40,287 bases of DNA from an uncultured Oscillospiraceae bacterium (lineage in GTDB: Bacteria; Bacillota; Clostridia; Oscillospirales; Oscillospiraceae): assembly GCA_947624585.1 (NCBI GenBank), contig CANQKZ010000010.1:1-40287 (forward strand), given 5' to 3'. Numbering within the stretch: position 1 is the stretch's first letter; every line of letters starts with the position of its first letter. Shown piece by piece: positions 28,968-39,342 of the stretch. Position numbers and translations under genes: made by a program. The notes under the pieces are model-generated. The model did not search any database and was not told the DNA's origin. It was given only the letters and a program-made list of their open reading frames with translations.

Positions 28968-29023
28968 TATTCACCCTCCGCCGGGCTCTTTTCCTGAGCC
29001 CTCCGCAAAATTACACAAAAACG

Positions 29024-29054
29024 GGGACCGGGACGCCGGTCCCTTCGTTTGTTT
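29024..29054 (+). terminator. Rho-independent terminator
   Basis: GGGACCGG-GACG-CCGGTCCC followed by TTCGTTTGTTTT. Confidence 0.8.
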
Positions 29055-29084
29055 TACAAATTGAAATGGATAGATGAATAATCC

Positions 29085-29113
29085 TTGACTTTTCGGCAAA
29101 AAAGCCTCATAAT
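29085..29113 (+). promoter_or_regulatory. Putative arg cluster promoter (TTGACT-17-CATAAT)
   Basis: TTGACT 29085-29090, 17 nt, CATAAT 29108-29113, upstream of argG. Confidence 0.6.
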
Positions 29114-29147
29114 TGGGGCATAAATTAATTTTTAAGGAGACTCTGCC

Positions 29148-30374
<1,227 letters not shown>

Positions 30375-30420
30375 GATCCGGCATTTTCTCAAAGCGGAAT
30401 TTCATTCACCAACTATTCAC

Positions 30421-30442
30421 GGGCCGACAGAGACGTCGGCCC
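30421..30442 (+). other. argG-argH intergenic hairpin (possible weak terminator or processing site)
   Basis: GGGCCGAC-AGAGAC-GTCGGCCC, followed after 8 nt by TTTTATTTT. Confidence 0.45.
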
Positions 30443-30471
30443 ATGACCCTTTTATTTTGGAGGTACGCGCT

Positions 30472-31845
30472 ATGCCCAAGCTCTGGTCAGGAATGACCTC
30501 CGGCACCATCGACGAGGCCGCCGAGGACTTCAACCGCTCCATCCGCGTGGACTCCCGCATGGTCCGGGAGGATATCGCGGGCTCCGTCGCCCACGCCAAA
30601 ATGCTGGCGGCGCGGAATATCATATCCCCGGAGGACGCGGAGGCCATTGTCACGGGCCTTGAGGGGATCCTCAGAGACATCGACGCCGGGACGCTCCAAA
30701 TCGACCCGGAGGCGGAGGACATCCACACCTTCGTGGAGCAGACGCTGACCGCCCGTGTGGGCGAGCCCGGCAAGCGCCTCCACACCGCCCGCAGCCGCAA
30801 CGACCAGGTGGCCCTGGACACCCGTATGTACCTGCGGGGTCGGGTGGAGGCCACGGCGGCGCTTCTCAAAAACTTCATCCTCACCCTCTGCGACCGGGCG
30901 GAGGAGTCCCGCGCCATGGTCATGCCCGGGTACACCCACCTCCAGCGCGCCCAGCCCGTCACCATGGGCCACCACCTGATGGCCTACGCCCATATGGCGT
31001 GCCGGGACCTCACAAGACTCCGGGACGCCGCAAATCGCATGAACGTTTCGCCCATCGGCTGCTGCGCCCTGGCGGGCACCACCTACGACACCGACAGGCG
31101 GTATGAGGCGGACCTTCTGGGCTTCGACGCTGTGGCGGAGAACTCCCTGGACGGCGTCTCCGACCGGGACTTCTGCGTGGAGCTGGCCGCCGCCCTCAGC
31201 CTCATTATGACCCACCTCTCGCGCCTGTCCGAGGAGATCATCCTCTGGTCCAGCTGGGAGTTCAAATTCGTGCGTCTCTCGGACGCCTACTCCACCGGCT
31301 CCTCCATCATGCCCCAGAAGAAGAACCCGGACATGGCGGAGCTGACCCGGGGCAAGACGGGCAGGGTCTACGGGGACCTGATGGCGCTTCTCACTATGCT
31401 CAAGGGCCTGCCCCTTGCCTACAACAAGGATATGCAGGAGGACAAGGAGCTCATCTTCGACGCCTTTGACACCGTGGACGCCTGCCTCACCGTCACAGCC
31501 CCCATGGTGGGGAACATGACCTTCCTGCCCGACAGTATGCGCCGCGCCGCCGCCTCCGGCTTCATCAACGCCACGGACCTGGCCGACTTCCTGGTGGGGC
31601 GCGGGATGCCCTTCCGCACCGCCTACAAGCTAACCGGCGAACTGGTGGCCGAGTGTACCAAAAAAGGCACAACTTTAGAGGACTTGCCCTTGGAGGCGTA
31701 CAGGGCCAAAAGCGAGCTCTTCGATGAAACATTATACGACGCCATCAACATCGAAAACTGCCTCAACCGCCGCACCTCCTACGGCGGCCCCGCACCGGAG
31801 AGCGTGGACCGGCAGATCGGGCGGATCAGGAGTATTCTGAAATGA
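30472..31845 (+). CDS. argH: Argininosuccinate lyase
   Basis: ATG 30472 after SD GGAGG; GKRLHTARSRNDQVALDTRMYLR, GYTHLQRAQPVTMGHHLMAY, GSSIMPQKKNPDMAELTRGKTGRVYG. Confidence 0.97.
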   Translation: MPKLWSGMTSGTIDEAAEDFNRSIRVDSRMVREDIAGSVAHAKMLAARNIISPEDAEAIVTGLEGILRDIDAGTLQIDPEAEDIHTFVEQTLTARVGEPGKRLHTARSRNDQVALDTRMYLRGRVEATAALLKNFILTLCDRAEESRAMVMPGYTHLQRAQPVTMGHHLMAYAHMACRDLTRLRDAANRMNVSPIGCCALAGTTYDTDRRYEADLLGFDAVAENSLDGVSDRDFCVELAAALSLIMTHLSRLSEEIILWSSWEFKFVRLSDAYSTGSSIMPQKKNPDMAELTRGKTGRVYGDLMALLTMLKGLPLAYNKDMQEDKELIFDAFDTVDACLTVTAPMVGNMTFLPDSMRRAAASGFINATDLADFLVGRGMPFRTAYKLTGELVAECTKKGTTLEDLPLEAYRAKSELFDETLYDAINIENCLNRRTSYGGPAPESVDRQIGRIRSILK

Positions 31846-31913
31846 TCATTGCCCCCTTCCAAATCGCCCCGGAGCTTGCCGGGTATGTGCGCCGGGAAAG
31901 GAACTGACAAAAT

Positions 31914-32846
31914 ATGAAAATTTACATTGACGGCAGTGCCGGGACCACCGGACTGCAAATCTATGACAGACTGGCAAACCGGCGGGACCTGGAGCTTGTC
32001 ATCCTCCCCGACGCCCTCCGCAAGGACTCCTCCGCCCGCAAAGAGGCCCTGAACAACTGCGATATCGCTTTCCTGTGTCTCCCCGACGACGCGGCCAGAG
32101 AGGCGGTCGCCATGATCGAGAACCCGGCGGTTCGCGTCATCGACGCCTCCACCGCCCACCGCACAGCCGACGGCTGGGCCTACGGTTTCCCGGAGCTGTC
32201 CGACGGGCACCGCGCCGCCGTCGAAAAGGGCAAACGAATCGCCAACCCCGGCTGCCACGCCACCGGCTTCATTGTCTCCGTCTACCCCCTCGTAAAGCTG
32301 GGCCTGGTCCCTGCCGACTACCCCTTTACCTGCTTCTCCCTCACCGGCTATTCCGGCGGCGGCAAAAAGATGATCGCGGACTACGAGTCCCCGGAGAAGC
32401 CCATAAACCTCAACGCCCCCCGCATCTACGGCCTCACCCAGGCCCACAAGCACCTGCCCGAGATGCAGAAGATCTGCGGCCTCACCCGGGCCCCCATCTT
32501 CGCGCCCATCGTGGACGACTACTATAAGGGCATGGCCACCACCGTCACCCTCCACTTTGACCTCCTGTCGGGCCGTCAGACGGCCAGGAGCGTCCGGGAG
32601 GCCTTGGACGATTATTACCAGTACCAGCGGCTCATCAACGTGGCCCCCTTGAACTGGGGCACCCCCATGATCGACGCCAACGCTTTCGCGGGCCGGGACG
32701 GTTTGATGCTCATCGTCTCCGGCAACGACACCCGCGTCACCGTCACCGCCCTCTTCGACAACCTGGGCAAGGGCGCCTCGGGAGCCGCGGTGCAGAACAT
32801 GAATATCCTCATGGGTGTGGATGAGCTGACGGGGCTGAATCTTTGA
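31914..32846 (+). CDS. argC: N-acetyl-gamma-glutamyl-phosphate reductase (short type)
   Basis: MKIYIDGSAGTTGLQIYDRL, NPGCHATGF, SLTGYSGGGKKMI. Confidence 0.95.
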   Translation: MKIYIDGSAGTTGLQIYDRLANRRDLELVILPDALRKDSSARKEALNNCDIAFLCLPDDAAREAVAMIENPAVRVIDASTAHRTADGWAYGFPELSDGHRAAVEKGKRIANPGCHATGFIVSVYPLVKLGLVPADYPFTCFSLTGYSGGGKKMIADYESPEKPINLNAPRIYGLTQAHKHLPEMQKICGLTRAPIFAPIVDDYYKGMATTVTLHFDLLSGRQTARSVREALDDYYQYQRLINVAPLNWGTPMIDANAFAGRDGLMLIVSGNDTRVTVTALFDNLGKGASGAAVQNMNILMGVDELTGLNL

Positions 32847-32859
32847 CGTGATTTTTCAG

Positions 32860-33266
32860 CCGTCCGAACGGACGGGGGGAATCTTCTTTTCTCTCTTTTG
32901 TTCCGCACGCGCGAAAGCGTGCTGCACGAAAGAGAGAAAAGAAGCAAAAGAGAGAAAACGCGGTTTTGGGCCCGGCGGTAGTCCGACCCTGGAGCTTCGT
33001 AACGCGGGTCGGCTTCCGCGTCCCGCGTCGATACGCCTGGGAGGAACCGTATCCGCGCGGTCCTTGGTCGAATAGGCTGACGCAGCACCTTCGCTTGGCC
33101 GCTTACACTGGCGGCGGTCGGAGGCTGGGTAGCTCTGTTTGGGGCCGCGCTTTGTGGGTGCGAGTCGTGGGGCCCGCCTTGGATGTGGAAGTCAACGGAG
33201 GTCGTTCGCCGCACGGGAAAAAGGTATTTCAAAATATCTTTTTCTTTGAAAAAATCATTTTGAAAT
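32860..33266 (+). repeat. Structured intergenic repeat R1 (H0-H1-core-H2, plus orientation)
   Basis: H0 CCGTCC-GAAC-GGACGG; H1 CTTCTTTTCTCTCTTTT...GCACGC-GCGAAA-GCGTGC...AAAGAGAGAAAAGAAG; core with CTTCGTAACGCGGGTCGGCTTCCGCG and GGGTAGCTCTGTTTGGGGCCGCGCTTTGTGGGTGCGAGTCGTGGGGCCCG; H2 ATTTCAAAATATCTTTTTC..GAAAAAATCATTTTGAAAT. Confidence 0.85.
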
Positions 33267-33416
33267 GATTTTGAATTGCCTCAGCTTTGAATGAGTGCAT
33301 TATAGCGTAAAGTGAAGCTATTAATACATGAAAATTAAGAGCAACCTAAACTATTCAAAAGTTTGCTCAATCCGCCCCTTCAACGGGACGCAAAGCGTCC
33401 CATACTATCCAATACT

Positions 33417-33826
33417 TTTCAAAATGAATTTGCCAACGGCAAAGATATTTTGAAAAACCTTTTTTAAAAAGTGCGACGTACCGCCCCGGACAACACACCG
33501 CCAAAAACGGGCCCCACGACTCGCACCCACAAAGCGCGGCCCCAAACAGAGCTACCCAACCTTCGACAATCACCAACGTAAGCGGCCAAGCGAAGGTGAT
33601 ACTCCAGCCAATTCAGTCTACGGACCGCGCGGCTATGGTTCCGCCCAGACCTTCCGACGCGCACCGCGGAAGCCGACCCGCGTTACGAAGCGCCAAGCCC
33701 GGACACCCGCCGCGCCCCAAGCCGTATTTTCTCTCTTTTGCTTCTTTTCCCTCTTTTGTGCAGTGGGCCAGCCGCCCACAGAACAAAAGAGAGAAAAGAA
33801 GAATCCCCCGCCGTCCATTGGGACGG
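33417..33826 (-). repeat. Structured intergenic repeat R2 (minus orientation)
   Basis: Same blocks as R1 on the opposite strand; H2 TTTCAAAAT(GAA)TTTGCC-AAC-GGCAAA(GAT)ATTTTGAAA, H1 with GTGGGC/GCCCAC distal stem, H0 CCGTCC-ATTG-GGACGG. Confidence 0.9.
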
Positions 33827-33852
33827 AAACCCAATAAAGAAGAAGGATCCTC

Positions 33853-35076
33853 ATGAACAATACCATAGTACAAATCCCCGGCGGCGTCTGCGCCGCCAAA
33901 GGCTTCACCGCCAACGGTATCCGCTGCGGCATAAAACCCACCTCCACAAAACGCGATCTTGCCCTCATCGTCAGTGAGAAGCGCTGCGCCGCCGCAGCCG
34001 TGTACACCGCGAATTTAGTCAAATCCGCCCCCATCCGGGTCACAAAGGCCCATCTTTCCGACGGCCACGCCCAGGCAGTCATCTGCAACTCCGGCAACGC
34101 CAATACCTGCAACGCCAATGGGCTGGAGATCGCCGAGGGCATGAGCGCCCTGGTGGAGCGGTACACCGGCATCCCGGCTGACGACGTGATCGTGGGTTCC
34201 ACCGGCGTCATCGGCCAGCAGATGACCCTGACGCCCATGGAAAACGGTATGGCGGAGCTTGCCGCCGGTCTGGGGGAGCACTCGGACCTGGCCGTCAACG
34301 CCATCATGACCACCGACACCGTGCCCAAGGAGGTTGCCGTGGAGTTCGAGCTGTCTGGCGTCAAGTGCCGCCTCGGCGGCATCGCCAAGGGCTCCGGCAT
34401 GATCCACCCCAACATGGCGACTATGCTGGTTTTCGTCACCTCCGATGTGGATATCACCCCGGAAATGCTTCAAAAGGCCGTCTCCGAGGACGTGAAGACC
34501 TCCTTCAATATGGTAAGCGTGGACGGCGACACCTCCACCAACGACACCTTCGCCGTGATGGCAAACGGCCTCGCGGGCAACCCCGTCATCGACCGGGAGG
34601 GGGAGGACTTCGACACATTTCGCAAGGCCCTCCACACCGTCACCGTGACGCTCTGCCGGGGCATCGCCAAGGACGGCGAGGGTGCCACGAAGCTGGTCAC
34701 CTGCCTCCTCACCGGCGCGACGGACGAGAGCACCGCCCGGACGGTGGCCAAATCCGTCATATGCTCCAGCCTCACCAAGGCCGCCATGTTCGGCGCCGAC
34801 GCCAACTGGGGCCGCGTCCTGTGCGCCATCGGCTACTCGGGCGCCCAGGTCGACGTGGACAAGGTGGACGTGAGCTTCCGGTCCAGGGCCGGTCAGGTGG
34901 ACGTCTGCCGCGACGGCGCGGGCATCCCCTTCTCCGAGGAGGAGGCCAAGAAAGTGCTCCTGGAGGACGAGATCGACATCCTGGTGGACCTCAACTCCGG
35001 CGAAGCTTCCGCCGAGGCGTGGGGGTGCGACCTCACCTACGACTACGTGAAGATCAACGGCGACTACCGCACATAA
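33853..35076 (+). CDS. argJ: Bifunctional glutamate N-acetyltransferase / amino-acid acetyltransferase
   Basis: IPGGVCAAKGFTANGIRCGIK, NSGNANTCNA, GGIAKGSGMIHPNMATMLVFVTSD (ATML autoprocessing site), NDTFAVMANG. Confidence 0.97.
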   Translation: MNNTIVQIPGGVCAAKGFTANGIRCGIKPTSTKRDLALIVSEKRCAAAAVYTANLVKSAPIRVTKAHLSDGHAQAVICNSGNANTCNANGLEIAEGMSALVERYTGIPADDVIVGSTGVIGQQMTLTPMENGMAELAAGLGEHSDLAVNAIMTTDTVPKEVAVEFELSGVKCRLGGIAKGSGMIHPNMATMLVFVTSDVDITPEMLQKAVSEDVKTSFNMVSVDGDTSTNDTFAVMANGLAGNPVIDREGEDFDTFRKALHTVTVTLCRGIAKDGEGATKLVTCLLTGATDESTARTVAKSVICSSLTKAAMFGADANWGRVLCAIGYSGAQVDVDKVDVSFRSRAGQVDVCRDGAGIPFSEEEAKKVLLEDEIDILVDLNSGEASAEAWGCDLTYDYVKINGDYRT

Positions 35077-35085
35077 GGTGAGAGA

Positions 35086-35697
35086 ATGACCCAAAAGGAA
35101 CGTATGCTGGCGGGCCTGCCCTACAAGGCGTGGTTGGACGGCCTCACCGAGGAGCGCGAAGCCTGCAAAAAGCTGATCTATGATTTCAACAATACAAAAC
35201 CCGAAGACCGCCGCGCGGAGATCCCCGCGATTTTGAAAAAGCTTTTAGGCAAAACCGGCAAATCCGTGTGGATCGAGCCGCCCTTCCACTGCGATTACGG
35301 CTGGAACATCGAGGTCGGCGAAAACTTCAGCGCCAATTACAACCTGACGATCCTGGACGTGGGGAAGGTGACCATCGGCGACAACGTGATGATCGCCCCC
35401 AACGTCTCCCTGTACACCGCCGGTCACCCCATCCACCCGGCAAGCCGAGACTCCGGCTACGAGTACGGCATCCCCATCACCGTTGGCAACAACGTCTGGA
35501 TCGGAGGCAGCGTCACCGTCCTCCCGGGCGTCACCATCGGCGACAACTGCGTCATCGGCGCGGGAAGCGTCGTCACCCGCGACATCCCCGAAAACTCCGT
35601 CGCCGCCGGAAACCCCTGCCGCATGATCCGAAAAATCACAGACGCGGACCGGGAGTATTACTTCAAGGACAGAAAATTCGACGTAAAAGATTATTAA
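35086..35697 (+). CDS. Left-handed beta-helix sugar O-acetyltransferase (maltose/galactoside acetyltransferase-like)
   Basis: MTQKERMLAGLPYKAWLDGLTEER...FHCDYGWNIEVGENFSANYNLTILDVGKVTIGDNVMIAPNVSLYTAGHPIHPASRDSGYEYGIPITVGNNVWIGGSVTVLPGVTIGDNCVIGAGSVVTRDIPENSVAAGNPCRMIR. Confidence 0.92.
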   Translation: MTQKERMLAGLPYKAWLDGLTEEREACKKLIYDFNNTKPEDRRAEIPAILKKLLGKTGKSVWIEPPFHCDYGWNIEVGENFSANYNLTILDVGKVTIGDNVMIAPNVSLYTAGHPIHPASRDSGYEYGIPITVGNNVWIGGSVTVLPGVTIGDNCVIGAGSVVTRDIPENSVAAGNPCRMIRKITDADREYYFKDRKFDVKDY

Positions 35698-35702
35698 CCC
35701 CT

Positions 35703-36096
35703 TTTCAAAATGAATTTGCCAACGGCAAAGATATTTTGAAAAACCTTTTTTAAAAAGTGCGACGTACCGCCCCGGATGACACATACTCCAAAACGGGCCC
35801 CACAACAAGCATCCACAAAGCGCGGCCCCAAACAGAGATACCCAACCTCCGACAATCACCAGCGTAAGCGGCCAAGCGAAGTTGATACTCCAGCCAATTC
35901 AGTCTACGGACCGCGCGGCTATGGTTCCGCCCAGACCTTCCGACGCGCACCGCAGAAGCCGACCCGCGTTACGAAGCGCCAAGCCCGGACACCCGCCGCG
36001 CCCCAAGCCGCATTTTCTCTCTTTTGTGCAGTGGGCCAGCCGCTCACAGAACAAAAGAGAGAAAAGAAGACTCTCCCCTCCGGCACTTCTGCCGGA
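35703..36096 (-). repeat. Structured intergenic repeat R3 (minus orientation)
   Basis: Near-identical in long blocks to R2; H0 stem replaced by TCCGGCA-CTTC-TGCCGGA; H1 distal stem GTGGGC/GCTCAC. Confidence 0.9.
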
Positions 36097-36156
36097 CAAT
36101 CAGATCAAACCCCGTCGGTAAGACACCCCCGGAAATCAAAAAGGAGGCTCCTTTTT

Positions 36157-37014
36157 ATGGATCTCAGAGACCATGCCCTCCGGGCGCAAACATTGACAGA
36201 AGCTCTTCCCTACATACAGAAATACGCCGGAAAGATCATCCTCATCAAGTACGGCGGCAATGCCATGACGGACGAGACATTGAAAAAATACGTCATGGGC
36301 GACATTGTCCTTCTCTCCATGATCGGCATCAAGGTGGTGGTGGTCCACGGCGGCGGCCCGGAGATCTCCGATATGCTGAAAAAGACCGGCAAGAAGTCGG
36401 AGTTCGTGGGCGGCCTTCGCGTCACGGACCCGGAAACCATGGACATCGTCCAGATGGTCCTGGCCGGGAAGGTCAACAAGGACCTGGTGAACCTGGTGGA
36501 GCTCTCCGGCGGCCGCGCCATCGGCATCTCCGGCGTGGACGGCCACATGATCAAGGCCACCCAGCTGGACCCGGCCCTGGGGGCCGTGGGGGAGATCCAG
36601 GACGTGGACGTGAAGCCCATCACGGACCTTCTGGACATGGGCTACATCCCCATCGTCTCCACCGTGGGGTGCGACCCCCAGGGGAATCTCTACAACATCA
36701 ACGCCGACACCGCCGCCGCCCGCATCGCCGGGAAGCTGGGGGCGGAGTCCATGCTGACCATGACGGACATCGAGGGGCTACTGCGGGACAAGAGCGACCC
36801 GGACACCCTGATCCGCCGCCTGTCCGTCTCCGATGTGCCGGAGCTCACCGCCGCCGGGGTCATCTCCGGGGGCATGATCCCCAAGATCCAGTGCTGCGTG
36901 GAGGCCATCCGCCGGGGCGTCAAAAAGGTCTTCATCATCGACGGACGCCTGCCCCACTCCATCCTGATGGAGCTGCTCACCAACGCGGGCATCGGCACCA
37001 TGTTCACAGCGTGA
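36157..37014 (+). CDS. argB: Acetylglutamate kinase
   Basis: ATG 36157 after SD AAGGAGG; IILIKYGGNAM, VVVVHGGGPEISDMLKKTGKKSEFVGGLRVTD. The track ORF start at 35776 runs through repeat R3 and is not the real start. Confidence 0.96.
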   Translation: MDLRDHALRAQTLTEALPYIQKYAGKIILIKYGGNAMTDETLKKYVMGDIVLLSMIGIKVVVVHGGGPEISDMLKKTGKKSEFVGGLRVTDPETMDIVQMVLAGKVNKDLVNLVELSGGRAIGISGVDGHMIKATQLDPALGAVGEIQDVDVKPITDLLDMGYIPIVSTVGCDPQGNLYNINADTAAARIAGKLGAESMLTMTDIEGLLRDKSDPDTLIRRLSVSDVPELTAAGVISGGMIPKIQCCVEAIRRGVKKVFIIDGRLPHSILMELLTNAGIGTMFTA

Positions 37015-37024
37015 GGTAAAAATT

Positions 37025-38200
37025 ATGGACAATACGGATATCAAATCTCTGGATAAACAGTTTGTTGCCAACACCTACGGCCGGGCCGACGTGGTCTTCA
37101 CCCACGGCTCCGGCGCGGAGGTCTATGACAGTGAGGGCCGCCGGTACATCGACCTGGGCGCCGGCATCGCCGTCAATGCGTTCGGTGTTGCCGATCCCGT
37201 GTGGGCGGCGGCGGTAACGGAGCAGATCGGGCGGCTCCAGCATATGTCCAACCTTTACTACACGGAGCCCTGTGTAAAATTGGCAAAGCTTTTGTGCGAG
37301 AAAACCGGCTTCAAGAAGGTATTCTTCGGCAATTCCGGCGCGGAGGCCAACGAGTGCGCCATCAAGACCGCCCGGAAGTGGGCCTTCGACAAATTCGGGG
37401 ACTTCTCCCACAGCACCATCATCACCTTGAAAAACAGCTTCCACGGCCGGACCGTCACCACCCTGTCCGCCACGGGACAGGATGCTTTCCACACCAAATT
37501 CGGCCCCTTTACCCCCGGCTTCGTCCACGCCAGCGCCCAAGATGCCTCCGAGGTCCGCGCCTTCGCGGGGCGGGGGAACTGCTGCGCCGTGATGCTCGAG
37601 CTTATCCAGGGCGAGGGCGGCGTTGTGCCGCTGACACGGGAGTACGTGAATGAGGTGGTACAGATCGCGAGGGAGCACGACCTTCTGCTCATCGTGGACG
37701 AGGTGCAGACCGGCAACGGCCGCACCGGGACCTTGTATACATATGAACAATTCGGATTTATGCCGGACATCGTATCCACCGCCAAGGGCTTGGGCGGCGG
37801 ACTGCCCCTGGGCGCCTGCCTGCTGGGAGAGCGCGTGGAACACACCCTGGGCGCCGGGGACCACGGCTCCACCTTCGGCGGCAATCCCGTAAGCTGCGCC
37901 GGGGCGATTTCTATTATCGAACGCATCGACAATGAGCTCCTGGCGGACGTGCGCCGCAAGGGAGAGTACATCAAAAATGAGCTCACGGGCGCTCCCGGCG
38001 TCCGGAGCGTCACCGGCATGGGCCTCATGGTGGGCATCCTGACGGATAAGCCCGCGGGGGAGGTGGCGAAGGCGGCCCTGCGGCGCGGCGTGGTGGTGCT
38101 CACCGCCCACGAGAAGGTCCGGCTGGTGCCGCCGCTGACCGTAACAGACGAACAATTGGCCGAGGCCATTAAAATACTCAAAGAGGTGATAGGAGAATGA
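37025..38200 (+). CDS. argD: Acetylornithine aminotransferase
   Basis: DLGAGIAVNAFG, FFGNSGAEANECAIKTARKWAFDKFG, LLIVDEVQTGNGRTGTLYTYEQFG, HGSTFGGNPVSCA. Confidence 0.96.
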   Translation: MDNTDIKSLDKQFVANTYGRADVVFTHGSGAEVYDSEGRRYIDLGAGIAVNAFGVADPVWAAAVTEQIGRLQHMSNLYYTEPCVKLAKLLCEKTGFKKVFFGNSGAEANECAIKTARKWAFDKFGDFSHSTIITLKNSFHGRTVTTLSATGQDAFHTKFGPFTPGFVHASAQDASEVRAFAGRGNCCAVMLELIQGEGGVVPLTREYVNEVVQIAREHDLLLIVDEVQTGNGRTGTLYTYEQFGFMPDIVSTAKGLGGGLPLGACLLGERVEHTLGAGDHGSTFGGNPVSCAGAISIIERIDNELLADVRRKGEYIKNELTGAPGVRSVTGMGLMVGILTDKPAGEVAKAALRRGVVVLTAHEKVRLVPPLTVTDEQLAEAIKILKEVIGE

Positions 38201-39102
38201 AGCATTTACTCAAATTGGGCGACCTTTCCAAAGAGGAAATATTGGACCTGCTGGGGCTGGCCGACCAGCTCAAGTTCGAGCGCAAGAACAACATCCCCCA
38301 CCCCATCCTGACGGGGAAGACCCTTGGCATGATCTTCCAGAAGTCCTCCACCCGCACCCGCGTCTCCTTCGAGGCGGGTATGTACCAGCTGGGCGGCAAC
38401 GCGCTGTTTCTGAGCTCCCGGGACCTGCAGATTGGCCGGGGCGAGCCGGTGCAGGACACCGCAAGGGTGCTCAGCCGGTATCTCGACGCCATCATGATCC
38501 GCACCTACGAGCAGGCGGAGGTGGAGGCGCTGGCAAAATACGGCTCCATTCCCATCATCAACGGCCTCACCGACTACGCACACCCCTGCCAGGTGCTGGC
38601 GGATCTCCAGACCATCCGGGAGTACAAGGGCACGTTGGCTGGCCGGAAGCTTGCCTTCATCGGCGACGGCAACAATATGGCAAACTCCCTCATCGTGGGC
38701 GGCATCAAGACCGGCATGAGCGTGGCCATCGGCTGCCCCCACGGATACGAGCCGGACGCGGACATCGTCAAATGGGCCCATGAGAACGGGGACCTGACTA
38801 TCACCGACGACATCTACGCCGCCGCGAAGGACGCGGACGCGGTGTACACCGACGTGTGGGCCTCCATGGGCATGGAGGACGAGGCGGAAAAGCGCCGCCG
38901 CGACTTCGCCGGATACTGCGTGGACATGAAGCTGATGGCAGAGGCCAAGCCCGACGCCATCGTCCTCCACTGCCTCCCGGCCCACCGGGGCGAGGAGATC
39001 ACCGACGAGGTCATCGAGCACTACGCCGACTCCATCTTCGACGAGGCCGAAAACCGCCTCCACGCCCAGAAGGCCGTCCTGGTCCGCGTCATGAAGGGCT
39101 GA
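38197..39102 (+). CDS. argF: Ornithine carbamoyltransferase
   Basis: FQKSSTRTRVSFEAGMYQLGG, HPCQVLADLQTI, IVLHCLPAHRGEEIT; ATG overlaps the argD stop. Confidence 0.96.
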   Translation: MKHLLKLGDLSKEEILDLLGLADQLKFERKNNIPHPILTGKTLGMIFQKSSTRTRVSFEAGMYQLGGNALFLSSRDLQIGRGEPVQDTARVLSRYLDAIMIRTYEQAEVEALAKYGSIPIINGLTDYAHPCQVLADLQTIREYKGTLAGRKLAFIGDGNNMANSLIVGGIKTGMSVAIGCPHGYEPDADIVKWAHENGDLTITDDIYAAAKDADAVYTDVWASMGMEDEAEKRRRDFAGYCVDMKLMAEAKPDAIVLHCLPAHRGEEITDEVIEHYADSIFDEAENRLHAQKAVLVRVMKG

Positions 39103-39177
39103 TTCGCCATCCGCGTCCATGACTTTTTCCCCGGTTTGATGTAGAATAATCTTAAATTCACAGGGGAGGGAAGACTT

Positions 39178-39315
39178 ATGGACCAGGAAAAGACAGGAAA
39201 ATTTATTGCACAGCTCAGACGCGAGCGGGGCCTCACCCAGGAGCGGCTGGGCGAGCGCCTGGGCGTCACCAACAAGACCGTGTCCCGGTGGGAAACCGCC
39301 CTTTCACTTAGTTAA
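39178..39315 (+). pseudogene. XRE-family HTH regulator truncated by mobile-element insertion
   Basis: MDQEKTGKFIAQLRRERGLTQERLGERLGVTNKTVSRWETALSLS*; a complete HTH, then an abrupt non-homologous tail at the point where a serine recombinase region begins. SD GGGGAGGG. Confidence 0.75.
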
Positions 39316-39342
39316 GGATATGAGTGTGTATTTTTCCGTCCG

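Noticed and set aside
33267-33416. ArgR operator or small RNA in the spacer between R1 and R2
   Set aside because: AT-rich with a small GGGACG-CAAAG-CGTCCC hairpin, but no convincing ARG-box pair or promoter/terminator set.
32860-36096. CRISPR-like array interpretation of the repeats
   Set aside because: Units are ~400 bp, irregularly spaced and in both orientations with no short spacers; no cas genes in the window.
35776-36156. 127-codon N-terminal extension of argB in the ORF track
   Set aside because: It translates repeat R3; a good SD (AAGGAGG) precedes ATG 36157, where ArgB homology begins.
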